A DNA stretch of 64,000 nt from Phytophthora sp. 'mugwort'. Lineage: Eukaryota; Oomycota; Peronosporomycetes; Peronosporales; Peronosporaceae. Positions 54,654 through 64,000 of this stretch are shown one piece after another (position 1 is the stretch's first letter; the number at the start of each line of letters is the position of its first letter). The notes under the pieces were generated by a model that did no database searches, was not told the DNA's origin, and saw only the letters and a program-made list of their open reading frames with translations. The stretch is from NCBI GenBank assembly GCA_033558025.1, contig JAUCEF010000007.1, forward strand, positions 6,014,001-6,078,000. Direction: 5' to 3'. The position numbers and the translations under genes are program-made.

Positions 54654-54724
54654 AGCACCGGCCTGATTCGAACAGATATCTCAGGGCCGAAGCCCTGCGC
54701 TCTTGCCTGTTGAGCTACGGTGCT
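54654..54724 (-). tRNA. tRNA-like sequence, probably tRNA-derived repeat or tRNA pseudogene
   Basis: On the minus strand, AGCACCG and CGGTGCT pair as a perfect 7-bp acceptor stem. GCTC...GAGC forms the D stem. GTTCGAATC is a T loop/B box, and TAGCTCAACAGGC is an A box. The anticodon arm reads CAGGG-CTTCGG-CCCTG, a six-base loop instead of seven, so no anticodon can be assigned. A near copy lies exactly 200 bp downstream. This favours a tRNA-derived SINE-like unit or a dead tRNA. Confidence 0.5.
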
Positions 54725-54853
54725 GCAAAGGGGGGGGGGAGGCGGTGAGGCAAGTCAGGCAGGCACACAACAAACTACATAGGACACACATAGATACACA
54801 CACCAACGCCCGGCACACGGGACGGCCTTGCTTTCAACCCCATCTGGAGCAAT

Positions 54854-54924
54854 ATTACCGGCCTGATTTGAACAGACATCTCATGGCCGAAGCCCTGCGC
54901 TCTTGCCTGTTGAGCTACGGTGCT
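54854..54924 (-). repeat. Second copy of the tRNA-like unit, acceptor stem broken
   Basis: Exactly 200 bp from the first copy, with similar flanks (CTTGCCTCCAACCC versus CTTGCTTTCAACCCC). The acceptor 3' side is ATTACCG on the plus strand and no longer pairs fully. The T loop has changed to TTCAAATC. Confidence 0.8.
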
Positions 54925-55708
54925 GCGGGTGGGTGGGTGGGGGGTCGTCGTGGTGTGCAGGCGCGACATGTCTCTGTCCGACGGCCTGCGCAGTAGCTCG
55001 CAAAATCGAAGATTGAGGTCGTTGTGGCTCCGTCGCCGAGCCCAGTCTCCCACAGCCACAAACGCCTAACATGTCTATTCACAGACATATGGCAGGCCGC
55101 TATTGGATGATATAAAGGCCAATCGCGAAGGCTATAGACGGCCACACACTCTCTATCAGTGTATTATTGGTCAATGTAGTCTTACCAATAGAGAGTCAGA
55201 CCGGATACTCGCCGGCAAATGCTTTAAATTGTGCCCCCCCCTGCTGGCGTTTCGCCTTCATTAATGAATTTACCGGGCCCGGTGCACATTGCTCCGGGCT
55301 CAAAACGGCGTGAATGTTAAAAAGGCGATTTTCTTAGCCCAGAGGCCTCTAGAGGCCATTCCTTGCGGCTTTAAGCGCCTTTTGAAAGCTGACAGGAAAT
55401 GCAAAGGCGGGAGGCAAAATATCCCTAAACCTAAATATATCAGTATAATGTCGCGTAATACCGGTTTATTGTCCTGTCTTTTTCTTATCGTCCCATGTGT
55501 CGGAGAGAGTGGTTAAAGCAACCGTAATTATGATAAATGTAAGGTTGTTATAAGCAATTAAGGTTGCTTTAATTAAATTCATAAATATCGCTGGTAAAAG
55601 ACTTTACAAACTTGCAGGGCTCTTAGGTTCGCACCGTCATCCATAAGTACATATTACCGTATTCTTCCCTTCCCTCTAAGTACCGGTGCTCAAAACCGTC
55701 CATTTCCA
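54925..55708. other. No supported gene; short inverted repeats
   Basis: CTCTCTAT...ATAGAGAG pairs at about 55150-55195. GGTTGCTTTA-like motifs occur at 55514-55572. No coding frame is supported. Confidence 0.4.
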
Positions 55709-58700
55709 ATGGTCTCTGTGCTTGTTAAAGAGCGAAACTTGTGTAGCAAGACAAACACCGATCGGGGGCCAAACGACATGTATGTCACGCTTGATATCGA
55801 GAAGGACCATGACAGTGACGAGGATTTAGTTCCGGGCGACGACGAAAACGCTGAGGAAAAGGGCCAGATCGCTTCGGCGGATGAAGCAAATAAGTCAGGT
55901 AAGTTGTGATCCCCTGGGGTGACTTGCCTTGCCGCTTACATCATGCATCCGTGTGGGATCTATGTATACCCAGGGTGCAAAGGGCGGAACACAGATGGAC
56001 ACAATAAGAAGACCGGTACGGTGATTCTAAAGTTGCTTTGTGATATGGTTGCTTTATGAGAAAAAGTCGCTTTATGGTTGCTTTACGGTTATCTTTCTGA
56101 CAAACAATGGTTTGTGTATGCTTAAATATTGCCGCTTGACAGAGAGGAGGTTAGTAAGAAAAACATCAAGTTTCAAGCACAGCAATAACCTCAGTAAGAA
56201 TCGGTCTAACGCTTCAAAGGACCGCCGGAACTCACGCAAGAAAATAAAAGAAAGCGCAGGATTCGGTAATTTGGGAACTGGGGACGAAAAAAAGAGTCGG
56301 AGCCACAAGCTTTAGAGGAGGAAGAATCTGATGAGAGCACGTGCGGCAGTCCCCTTGTTTACGACGCAAATTAGAGGAATATAAGCCGCGCAAGCGCACT
56401 AGCAACAATCTTGAAGAGCTGTCGACAATAAAATGCAAGATAAGAGAGCAGAGATCTAGAACATTGTCGCGGCATTTTCATCGAGAGTCATGAAGAGCTG
56501 GGATGAATTTGATACGATACTCGGTGACTACAAGAAGACCAGCAATTTTCACTTTCGTGTTCGCAGCGCAGTTCCGAATCAGCGACAGCTTACAGCAGGT
56601 ATGCGATTTTGGAAATATCGACTGCTTTGTTGATTTAATTATATTATTGGATGCTTTGTTTTTATCTAGTATTCACGCCGACGAAATTCCTTTAAGTTTA
56701 GAATGGAGCCACAAGATTTACCACTGTATACACAGCGCTTCGCAGAGTTCTCGCTCTACTGGTCAGCGTATTCGCAGAGGGCGATACTGCGGGTGCTTGG
56801 CGTGCTTTACACAGACAGTGATGCAATGAAGGACAGCACGTTCCAGATCATCATCATAAATGAGGTAAATAAAACGCACCTTGCTTTGATCAAAACTGTA
56901 CTAACATATTGATATTGCTGCCAATAGAATCATACGCACACGCATCCTACGACACGTACCGTAACTACATCGTACCTCACCGCAAAAATAATACCAGTGG
57001 ACGAGCAGGACCGCGAGGATATAAGGATCTTAGCTGACGCCCGTGTTTCTTCCAAGCACATTACCAACTTCCTGAACGAACGAATTGGTGAGGGAATAAA
57101 ATTGCTGTGGGTAAAGTGATCATAGTGGAGTCGACTTTGTTCTTACTTCTATGTGGTCGTGCATGATATCGTGGGAGGTTGTAAATTACACCTCAGCAAA
57201 CCTGTAATCTCATCCGTAATATCATGGGGCAAGATTCGGCGGAAGATCGCCTGAAAGACTTGCTGCATGCTCTCGTTCAAGTTAGGGGCAGCGATGTCCT
57301 TGTCGTCCAATCCCAAATGGATGTAACATGTAGAATTATCATGCAGACGAATGTGCAGAAGATGATGTTCCAGAGGTGGGGGAAGACCTTAGCGATGGAT
57401 TTCACGCACGGCACCAACAATCTGGGACATCACTTGGGTACGTGTCAGTTGCCATCTAAAACAACCATAGGGTTTACTTAGAGCAACCTTATGACTTTAT
57501 AGCAACCTCTTGCTATAAACTGGGTTAATCCTCTTATTGTCTGCCATTTGCAGGAAGTTTGTAGTCACTACAGCTACTGGAAGAGGGTTTCCAGTTCTTG
57601 ACTTTATATGCCTCAACCAACAAGCTGTGATGATATATACGGTTCGGAACTATTTTAAAGAGAAAAACCCAGGATGGCGCACCATTGCGTCTGTGGTGAT
57701 AGACTAGGACTTCGTAGAATGGCGCATGCTCATGAAGTCGTTCCCAGAAGCGAAAGTGCTGCTGTGTCAGTTCCACGTGATTTCACGTTGGAAGAAGGTA
57801 ATGCAGCGATCTTCGTTTCGTTTGAATGTGGCTCAGCGCGATGATCTGCTTACAATGATGACAAAGTTGCTTGGGACAGGTAAGCTTCACCTCGGTTTGG
57901 TACTAACTTAGGGCCTAAGATTTGGTATGTCATGCAATCCGTACAACAGAAGCAGGCTATGAAACGAGTTAAAATGCTTTAAGGCGTTACTGTGAAGGCA
58001 ACAAAAGACCAGAAATTTTCACGTTCTTCGAAAAGAATTGGAATTCGTGTCGAGCTATGTGGTCTAACTTCGCTCGTGGCATGTTTTTCACCGCTGGAAA
58101 TACAGCTACAAACAGGATTGAATCCAATTGGAATCAAGTCAAATTGCTGCTTGGACACAAGACTCGAATTGACAAGACTATTGCTGGTCTGTTGCGGCAC
58201 AAATGACAGTTACGCAGCAGATTGTTTCAACAATGGGGCAGACAATTCGACGTCCCGCATACCGAAGACTGACACTTTTTGAGGGGCGTTGCAACTAGAT
58301 TGTCGACGGACGTTCTTGCGAAAGTAAAAAAAAAAGAGTGGGAACGGTTTGTGGCACTCATGGATGATGGATTCTGCGAGCATATTGGCCCAAGTATTTC
58401 GTCTTAGAAAGTTCATGACGTTGATTGGACATGTACGTGCCTGTTCTACAGCAGACATCAATTGTGCCGTCACCTTATGCATCTAGCACGCTCACAGCAT
58501 GGGTTGAAGTGCTTTCTGCGATGGCGGTTCACGAACGATGGAGTATGACATCAGCATTGGATATCGGGGAGGAGCTCGCGACTGCGGCCGATTTACTACA
58601 GCTGATTGTGCAGATGTCAAAGTTAAAGCCGCCGAAGGTAAGGTTTCTCTATGCCGAACAGCCTGATGTTGAAGGAGCGACTTCCACTCCATCCCAACCA

Positions 58701-60934
58701 CAGAAACAAGTGGTATATGTGCGCCTCCGTCGCACTGAGCGTGCAAATCAAGTCGTGTTGTCCTCAGCAGAAAAATATTCGTACGCAAAGGCAATGCTAG
58801 AGCCTCTTCTGGAACACCTGTCCAATCCGTCAAGCGCTGATTTTTACCAAGAGCTTGGAGCATGGAAGGAAACGGTGGAGATAGGATTGCAACGTGGGGG
58901 GTCAAGCACGAAGAAGACTGAATCACCTATAGAAGATGCCACAGAATTTGAGAATGAATCGGATTCATGCTCGGCAATCGATTTTACAGATGCCTTGGAA
59001 ACTGTGAAGCTGATGGACGCACTAAAAAGCGACAAAGCTTGCACGGACCCCAGTATGAAGGGTAGTAGTGCGTCGGAAGATGGGGTCCCTCAAACTCAGT
59101 CTACTAAGTCACTACAAGAACGACCGAGGTTGACTCATTATCGCTGAAGTCAGAGTCAGCGTCAAAGTCAGGGACGACTGTGGACGGGCCAACCTTAACT
59201 GTAGTATGCATGCCGCCGCAAACGCCGATTCAACGATAGCGGCATCAGCGAGACAGGTTGATATCACCAACGTTCCTAGGCCATCAGGTCGAGGAAATAG
59301 TGAGAACAGCTGTCAGCCAGCTAAGGCAAACAAAACTCGGATCAGGGACAGACCGACTTGCCGTTCGCAAATACCCTAGCAACCTCGCTGTGTCGCTGCA
59401 GTAGCTGCTAAAATAGACAAGAAACACATCAAACCTGAAAAATGTGCTGGATATGCTGGAGACATGTCCGGTTCAGCTGGAGGACGCGTACCTTCAATCT
59501 CGTTCGATGGAATGCAAGTGGGAAGTTGTGCGACCAAGACATTACATGCACACATTCGTCATTCCAGGAGATCTCGCCCATTCAATGCAGGCAGGGGTGA
59601 TAACAACCAGGAAGGAGCAAGGCAGCCCTGACGAACTAGAGCGCAGCAAGAAGAAGCAGGGTCTTGTCAACGCCCTCATTGTCACTATTGACCCAAAACT
59701 GTGGAAATTTAGCGGGTAAGGTTGCTTTATCAGACACAAGCCAGTGAGAGGGATATATGTACGTGGGCAGTGATGTCGTTTTGTTTTGCGTGTAGGACGT
59801 ATGTGGGTGGTTCACAGTATTCTACGATATGAAGGCAAAGTGCAGATCGTGGATAGAAGACAGAAAATGGCTAGAGCAGGACTGGAAAAAAGTTGACTCA
59901 GCTGTAGATCTCTTTGCAGTTGAAACAGAAACCACCGGACTTTCGGTGGATGCAGTCCGTGTATGTCACCAAATGTCAACGAGATTATTTCGATGTTCAC
60001 ATCCAGCGGGCTGCGAACGCAGTTTGTGACGCGGTCGAAATCACTCTGTGTTGGATTTGACAACATCGTCGGAGCCTGTGCCGAGGCTAGTTGAACGATA
60101 GTACCGTTGATTTTTGTTTGGAAGCCATAGCGGGATCAACGGGACAACGTATGTTGCTTTCGACGTTTGTTGGAGTGATGGGTTGGCTTTCTACACCCAA
60201 GACACAGATTGCTGATACAAAGTTCATTATTCACACGTTGGATTTAAGTGGAAACCGCTGGGGTCTCATTATGGTTTGTCTGCACTACGAAGATACCAAC
60301 GAAATTCCCCATGTGCAAGTTTTCATGTACTAGTCTCTTACCGGTGATGAGTATCGCGACCAAATGATTGAGATTTGGGAGGGCATAAAAAAGAATGAAG
60401 ATGACGAATACAGCGAGGAAACCAAAGGACTTATTGAGTTCGTAAACGCTGGCATCAAGCTTCAGAGAATACCCATCAACTGGCTATTCACTCAATTCAG
60501 TGGGTTGAGGCGCCGCAGTAACCTGACAGCTTCAGCTGCGGTTCTAGTGGTTGCTCAAGCCCACATCTATCTTACTGGGAACTTACGGCTCCAGGAACAC
60601 AACGTATCCAAGAAGGACGTCAGCGTGATGCGTTAAAAAATGTTGTGGATGGTTGTGTGTCATTCGCAAGAACGCTCAATATCTACGTACGATGCAGAAA
60701 AAGCTAGCAGGATCTATCAGACGTTGGAAAACCAACTTTGATATTCATGAAGGGGCTGCATTAACGTTCGAATACAAAGCGCCGCCTCACTGTTGCTTGA
60801 ATGACTTGTTCAACGACATTCCGAGAAGAGTAGCAAAAGTCAACGTGTCTTCGCAAAATGTACAGCTGTCTTCATCACCAAGTGACTCAGCGAACTCGTT
60901 GCTGTGTTCTTCGCGGTCTTCAATCAGAGCTTGA
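55709..60934 (+). pseudogene. MULE transposase with SWIM finger and Ulp1-like protease, split by introns and stops
   Basis: A first exon may start at ATG 55709 and end at a GTAAGT donor near 55899. A FAR1-like exon follows (WDEFDTILGDYKKTSNFHF, 56500-56590). The MULE catalytic domain has Asp1 in LAMDFTHGTNNLGHHLG (about 57391-57440), an intron at about 57438-57553, Asp2 in VVID (about 57695) followed by an in-frame TAG at 57705-57707 and DFVEWRMLMKSFPEAKVLLC, and the Glu in NRIESNWNQVKLLLG (about 58114-58160). A SWIM finger CTCLFYSRHQLCRHLM follows at about 58433-58480. The long C-terminal part (to 59147) leads after a gap to a Ulp1/C48-like domain: NDSTVDFCLEAIAG (about 60091), WGLIMVCLHYED and a PDSFSCG Cys box near 60520. 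MULEs with Ulp1 parts are known in plants and oomycetes. The nonsense codon and frame changes make this copy inactive. Confidence 0.8.
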
Positions 60935-62146
60935 ATCTCTAACTGAGCTGCTATCATCTTCTCCAAGCTAGCGCATATGGGACGCGATTCTGTGTCGGAA
61001 TGTGTAGGGATGTCGGAACCGTCACGATATGGATATATATATATATTTAACCAATAACAACGTGCGACCAGTGTGGGGAGTGCGCACATTTTTCATAATC
61101 CGAGTTTGTGCTTCTATGACAAACGATGGCATCGGTGACTGGTCTAGCGTCCCAGATGTCGTATAACCGTAACGCGTACAAGCTGCGCCAGCCGACATGT
61201 ACGGACCCTTAGGGTGCTTGGTGAATTGGTCCGAAAAGTCCGAAAAGACCACTTCACTAAAGGTCCGTACAAGTCGGCTCATCGTACAAGCTTTCAATAA
61301 CTAATGGCATGACTAGACCTCTTTGAACCGGAAGGGCCGCTCATGATGGATGCCAAAAGTGACGTCAGATAAAAAATCATTCAGACCAAAAAATACCAAA
61401 ATAACTAACTATCTGGCTATAAAAAACATTTTTTCATAGAATACCATTATATACTAACAACATTATATACTAACAAGTACAATGACGTACATGTAGTGAC
61501 TGCACCAACTCACGCAACGTCACATTTTGGTTTAAACTTACTGTTGTATGTGAGTCCTCCCATCTCAATTTACCCCTAGCCCTGCCGCGGACCGGTGCCA
61601 CCGCGATCTTGGGCTTTGCTTCGCAAAGGCAGTCGCTATTATACGCTCCTGCGAGGAAAAGATTCTAAGTTCGGTCTGCCACAGTGTTCGCTCGCTGGAA
61701 ATCTTGGCGCTGGGTCCGCCTCCGCAAATACCGAGCGGCCCTGCTTCGCAGGTACCCCGCGCGGCTTCGCTATGGCTAAGCGCGCTCATCCGTTGGTCGC
61801 TTTGTGTGACTTTCACTCTCTCCTCCTGATTCGATGCAAGCAGCCACAATCTCTTGGTAATACCAAGTTGGTACATGTATTGATCATCAATCATTGATCA
61901 ATTTTGAACTCGTCGAAGTGTCGCAAACATGCTACCAAAAGTATCATCTCATCTAAATTCCCCTATTGCTTTTCTAATCATCCTGCACGGAGAACTCATC
62001 AACAATATTGTGCGGCGTTCTCGTTTGTGATTTTGAACTTGCGGTTTTGTCTCCTGGGAAGATCCGCCACTCCGTCCGAACCATCCAATCACGAAATCAG
62101 CCCGTGAGGTAGCATGAAAGTCAGCGGTGTATATGACTGTACAGTA
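60935..62146. other. No supported gene; dispersed repeats
   Basis: It contains an AT repeat near 61030-61046, a tandem pair of CATTATATACTAACAA (61444-61478), and a repeat segment at 61570-61715 shared with 16960-17095. Confidence 0.5.
61570..61715 (+). repeat. Dispersed repeat related to 16960-17095
   Basis: Shares TTTACCCCTAGCCC, GCAAAGGCAG, GAAAAGATTCTAAGTTCGG and GCTGGAAATCTTGGCGC with the other copy. No coding region is attached here. Confidence 0.65.
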
Positions 62147-62299
62147 CAGTAATCTGCCTCGGTAAAGAATTCTGGCGCTGCATAGAGACTTGAAGATAAT
62201 AAGGCACCTAGGGCAAAACTCAACACAATCACACATACACAGTAGCTAATTTCTGAAGGATATAAATTGTTGTGACTTATTTATTGAGGCAGATTACTG
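62147..62299. mobile_element. 153-bp MITE with Tc1/mariner-like ends
   Basis: CAGTAATCTGCCTC starts and GAGGCAGATTACTG ends the unit, with TA on both sides. Including the flanks, GTACAGTAATCTGCCTC pairs perfectly with its right-hand partner over 17 bp (62144-62160 and 62286-62302). There is no coding capacity. Confidence 0.85.
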
Positions 62300-62766
62300 T
62301 ACCTAGGTTGCAAGGTTGGTTTTCCCGTTACCGGTACCGGTACTGTAAATGGGGTGCATGGCATACCTAAGGTAACCTAACAGATAGAAGACGTCCACTT
62401 CGTACGCAATCAACTACACAGCAAAACGCAAGGTCGTATGACACCACGTTAAGTACTAATATATTCATAGTACAAATGTAAATCGAATGATTCAAATAAA
62501 GCACAATAACAAAGCTAATCCCAGGCGAAAAAAGCGAACCATAATCAGTTGAGTTCGTGTGGTTGCGGATAGCAACTGATGATGGGGTGCCAGATTTCTA
62601 ACAGGAAAAAAACATTCGCTCCTAGGAATACATGCACAACATATGACCACAGCTCCCAAATCATAGTGCTAGATGCAATGCTCAGCGATGCTCCATTACT
62701 ACTGTCCGTAATAGCCGCGCATTTCATTTCGGAGTTTGCAGCCCTGCCGTGTCATTCCCCGTCCTC

Positions 62767-64000
62767 ATGGAATCCCTCGGTCTACTCACCAGCCGAAGTG
62801 ACCAAAACTCGACGCGGTGTCGCTTTACCGAGCCTAACAATCAAATAGACGTGGACGCGGTCGTCATAAATGAAGCATTAGAGACCAAGGATACCCGCCG
62901 ACGAAAGAGGCCGTCGAGGGAGTTGTGGAGTTTTGCTGAACTATGTGCTCGTCCCTGGTTTGGCTGGTTCTTTGTGTACGCGTCCGTGTTGTTGTTCTTC
63001 ACCATAACTCGATACGCGGCGCTAGAAGCTCTGGTGGAGATGTATGGCAGCCCTCAGGACTATACAATGGGGTTCACGAGTGCGGCATTGGGGCTCGGAC
63101 TACTGGAAGACTTTGTCTGCGCGACCTATTTCATCTGTTTGCTTTGCATATTTGACGTCCTCAAGCGCAGAATCGTTGATCAAGTAAGTATAAAAGACAG
63201 AGGAGTGGCTACTGGGATTGCTGGAAATGTTGCAACCTTTCTAGTATCGTGTCTACTTTTCGTTGCTATGATGGCACCTTTCGTGGCGGATTTGATGCTA
63301 GTGACAAACCGCAACATGCGCTTCACGTTTGAACTCGTGGTTGCACTATTCCGGGAAAGGCACCATCTCAACGCTGCCCCGATATCTTCCGACGAGATCC
63401 AACGAGGTTATAAGACTGCAACTGTTCTGGTGATTGTCGCTGTGGCCTTTGCGTTTGTCCGTATATCGGCTAGCTGGGCCGATTTATCCAACTGGAATCC
63501 AACACACCCAGTGGTAGATGCAGTAAACTATCGGACACGTAGAGGCGCCAACGGAGCCAAGTACATGGGCCTTTCACTTGAAGGTGGGACTGAGACTACA
63601 AGGTTAGAAAACTTGAGTCAAGACGAAGACGTTGGCAAGAAATCACCCGTGAGAGAAAACCACAATGTCGTCCGAAATGTTCTAAACGTTGTTTCCGTCC
63701 TTGTGGGTCTACTGGTTATCTCTGCTGCAGTCGTCGCGTTACGGTGCATGTGCTCGCCCCTGGTCGCGTATTCGGGGCTGAACGCGACACTTAACGAGCT
63801 GTTTGGCCACGTCTTGCAACCTACAGCGACCGAGACTATATATACAAACATTCAAGGTTCTCAACCCTGGGTCGAGATGAACATTCACCCGACAGAGAAG
63901 CACGAACTGTTTGGTAATGACACACTCTATCGACGTACCACTGGATTCCAAGGAAGTCTTGCTTTCGATGTTGATGTCACGAACGATAACCCGCCCAATG
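62767..64000 (+). CDS. Five-helix membrane protein leading into a probable sulfatase/alkaline-phosphatase-superfamily domain (3' part off the window)
   Basis: The frame is open from ATG 62767 to the right edge (411 codons), no introns. The N-terminus is polar and basic (TRRRKRPSRELW). Hydrophobic segments lie at about 66-86, 105-130, 151-180, 217-238 and 304-326, with an acidic cytoplasmic-type loop near 270-300. The following segment (GSQPWVEMNIHPTEKHELFG, then TTGFQGSLAFDVDVTNDNPP) ends in Pro-Pro-Asn at the edge. That is where sulfatase-fold enzymes usually start their first strand, of the PNVL type. Five helices followed by an external sulfatase-fold domain resembles LtaS/phosphoglycerol-transferase architecture. 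The catalytic Thr/Cys and metal ligands are beyond the window, so the enzyme assignment is inferred. Confidence 0.65.
   Translation, partial: MESLGLLTSRSDQNSTRCRFTEPNNQIDVDAVVINEALETKDTRRRKRPSRELWSFAELCARPWFGWFFVYASVLLFFTITRYAALEALVEMYGSPQDYTMGFTSAALGLGLLEDFVCATYFICLLCIFDVLKRRIVDQVSIKDRGVATGIAGNVATFLVSCLLFVAMMAPFVADLMLVTNRNMRFTFELVVALFRERHHLNAAPISSDEIQRGYKTATVLVIVAVAFAFVRISASWADLSNWNPTHPVVDAVNYRTRRGANGAKYMGLSLEGGTETTRLENLSQDEDVGKKSPVRENHNVVRNVLNVVSVLVGLLVISAAVVALRCMCSPLVAYSGLNATLNELFGHVLQPTATETIYTNIQGSQPWVEMNIHPTEKHELFGNDTLYRRTTGFQGSLAFDVDVTNDNPPN

Overview
The window looks like a repeat-rich stretch of an oomycete nuclear genome, most likely a Phytophthora-like member of the Peronosporales. 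The evidence is a GPCR-like seven-helix protein fused to a TKL-type kinase (an oomycete speciality), host genes with no or few short introns, and many transposon families known from Phytophthora: Ty1/copia, Tc1/mariner, hAT, piggyBac, Helitron, Crypton and MULE with SWIM and Ulp1-like parts. No species call can be made from this window alone. Several open frames in the window begin only at GTG or TTG, so I chose ATG starts for host genes.

Layout. At 1-2327 (minus) is the 5' portion of the GPCR-TKL kinase gene, running off the left edge. At 3155-10870 is a structurally complete Ty1/copia element (256-bp LTRs, CAGAG target duplication) with decayed gag-pol and an unusual antisense chromodomain/OTU-like gene between pol and the 3' LTR. 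At 12352-13900 is a dead Tc1/mariner copy. At 14540-15658 (minus) is an intact SMP-30/gluconolactonase-like gene. At 17776-18120 is an inverted Helitron 3' end. At 20150-22314 (minus) is a broken hAT transposase.

Host gene block, 23.8-39.2 kb: a large disordered protein of unknown function (23840-25342, minus), an LRAT-domain protein (25592-26725, minus), a 5'-truncated Helitron Rep/helicase with three successive 3' termini (27693-31676, plus), a frameshifted DUF89/ARMT1-like pseudogene (32159-33446, plus), a coiled-coil protein (33637-34809, plus), a five-exon HhH-type protein (34919-36029, minus), an ankyrin plus FYVE-like zinc-finger protein (36570-37667, plus) and an AAAP amino-acid transporter (37869-39179, minus).

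From 39.3 to 61 kb the sequence is nearly all transposon wreckage: two short TIR elements, a piggyBac-type transposase, a SANT/Myb-like transposon protein, MULE/Ulp1 fragments, a copia fragment, a Crypton tyrosine recombinase, a 200-bp tandem tRNA-like repeat, and a long MULE-SWIM-Ulp1 gene with a stop codon in its catalytic motif. A 153-bp MITE lies at 62147-62299. At 62767 an intact gene starts that encodes five membrane segments leading into a probable sulfatase/alkaline-phosphatase-superfamily domain and runs off the right edge.

The host genes do not form an operon-like pathway. The plausible shared theme is membrane signalling and small-molecule handling, but that is only adjacency. The most interesting points are the GPCR-kinase fusion, the antisense chromodomain/OTU gene inside a copia element, and the repeated Helitron 3' terminus module (hairpin, 9 nt, CTRR) seen at three positions on the right and one to two on the left, in inverted orientation 13.9 kb apart.
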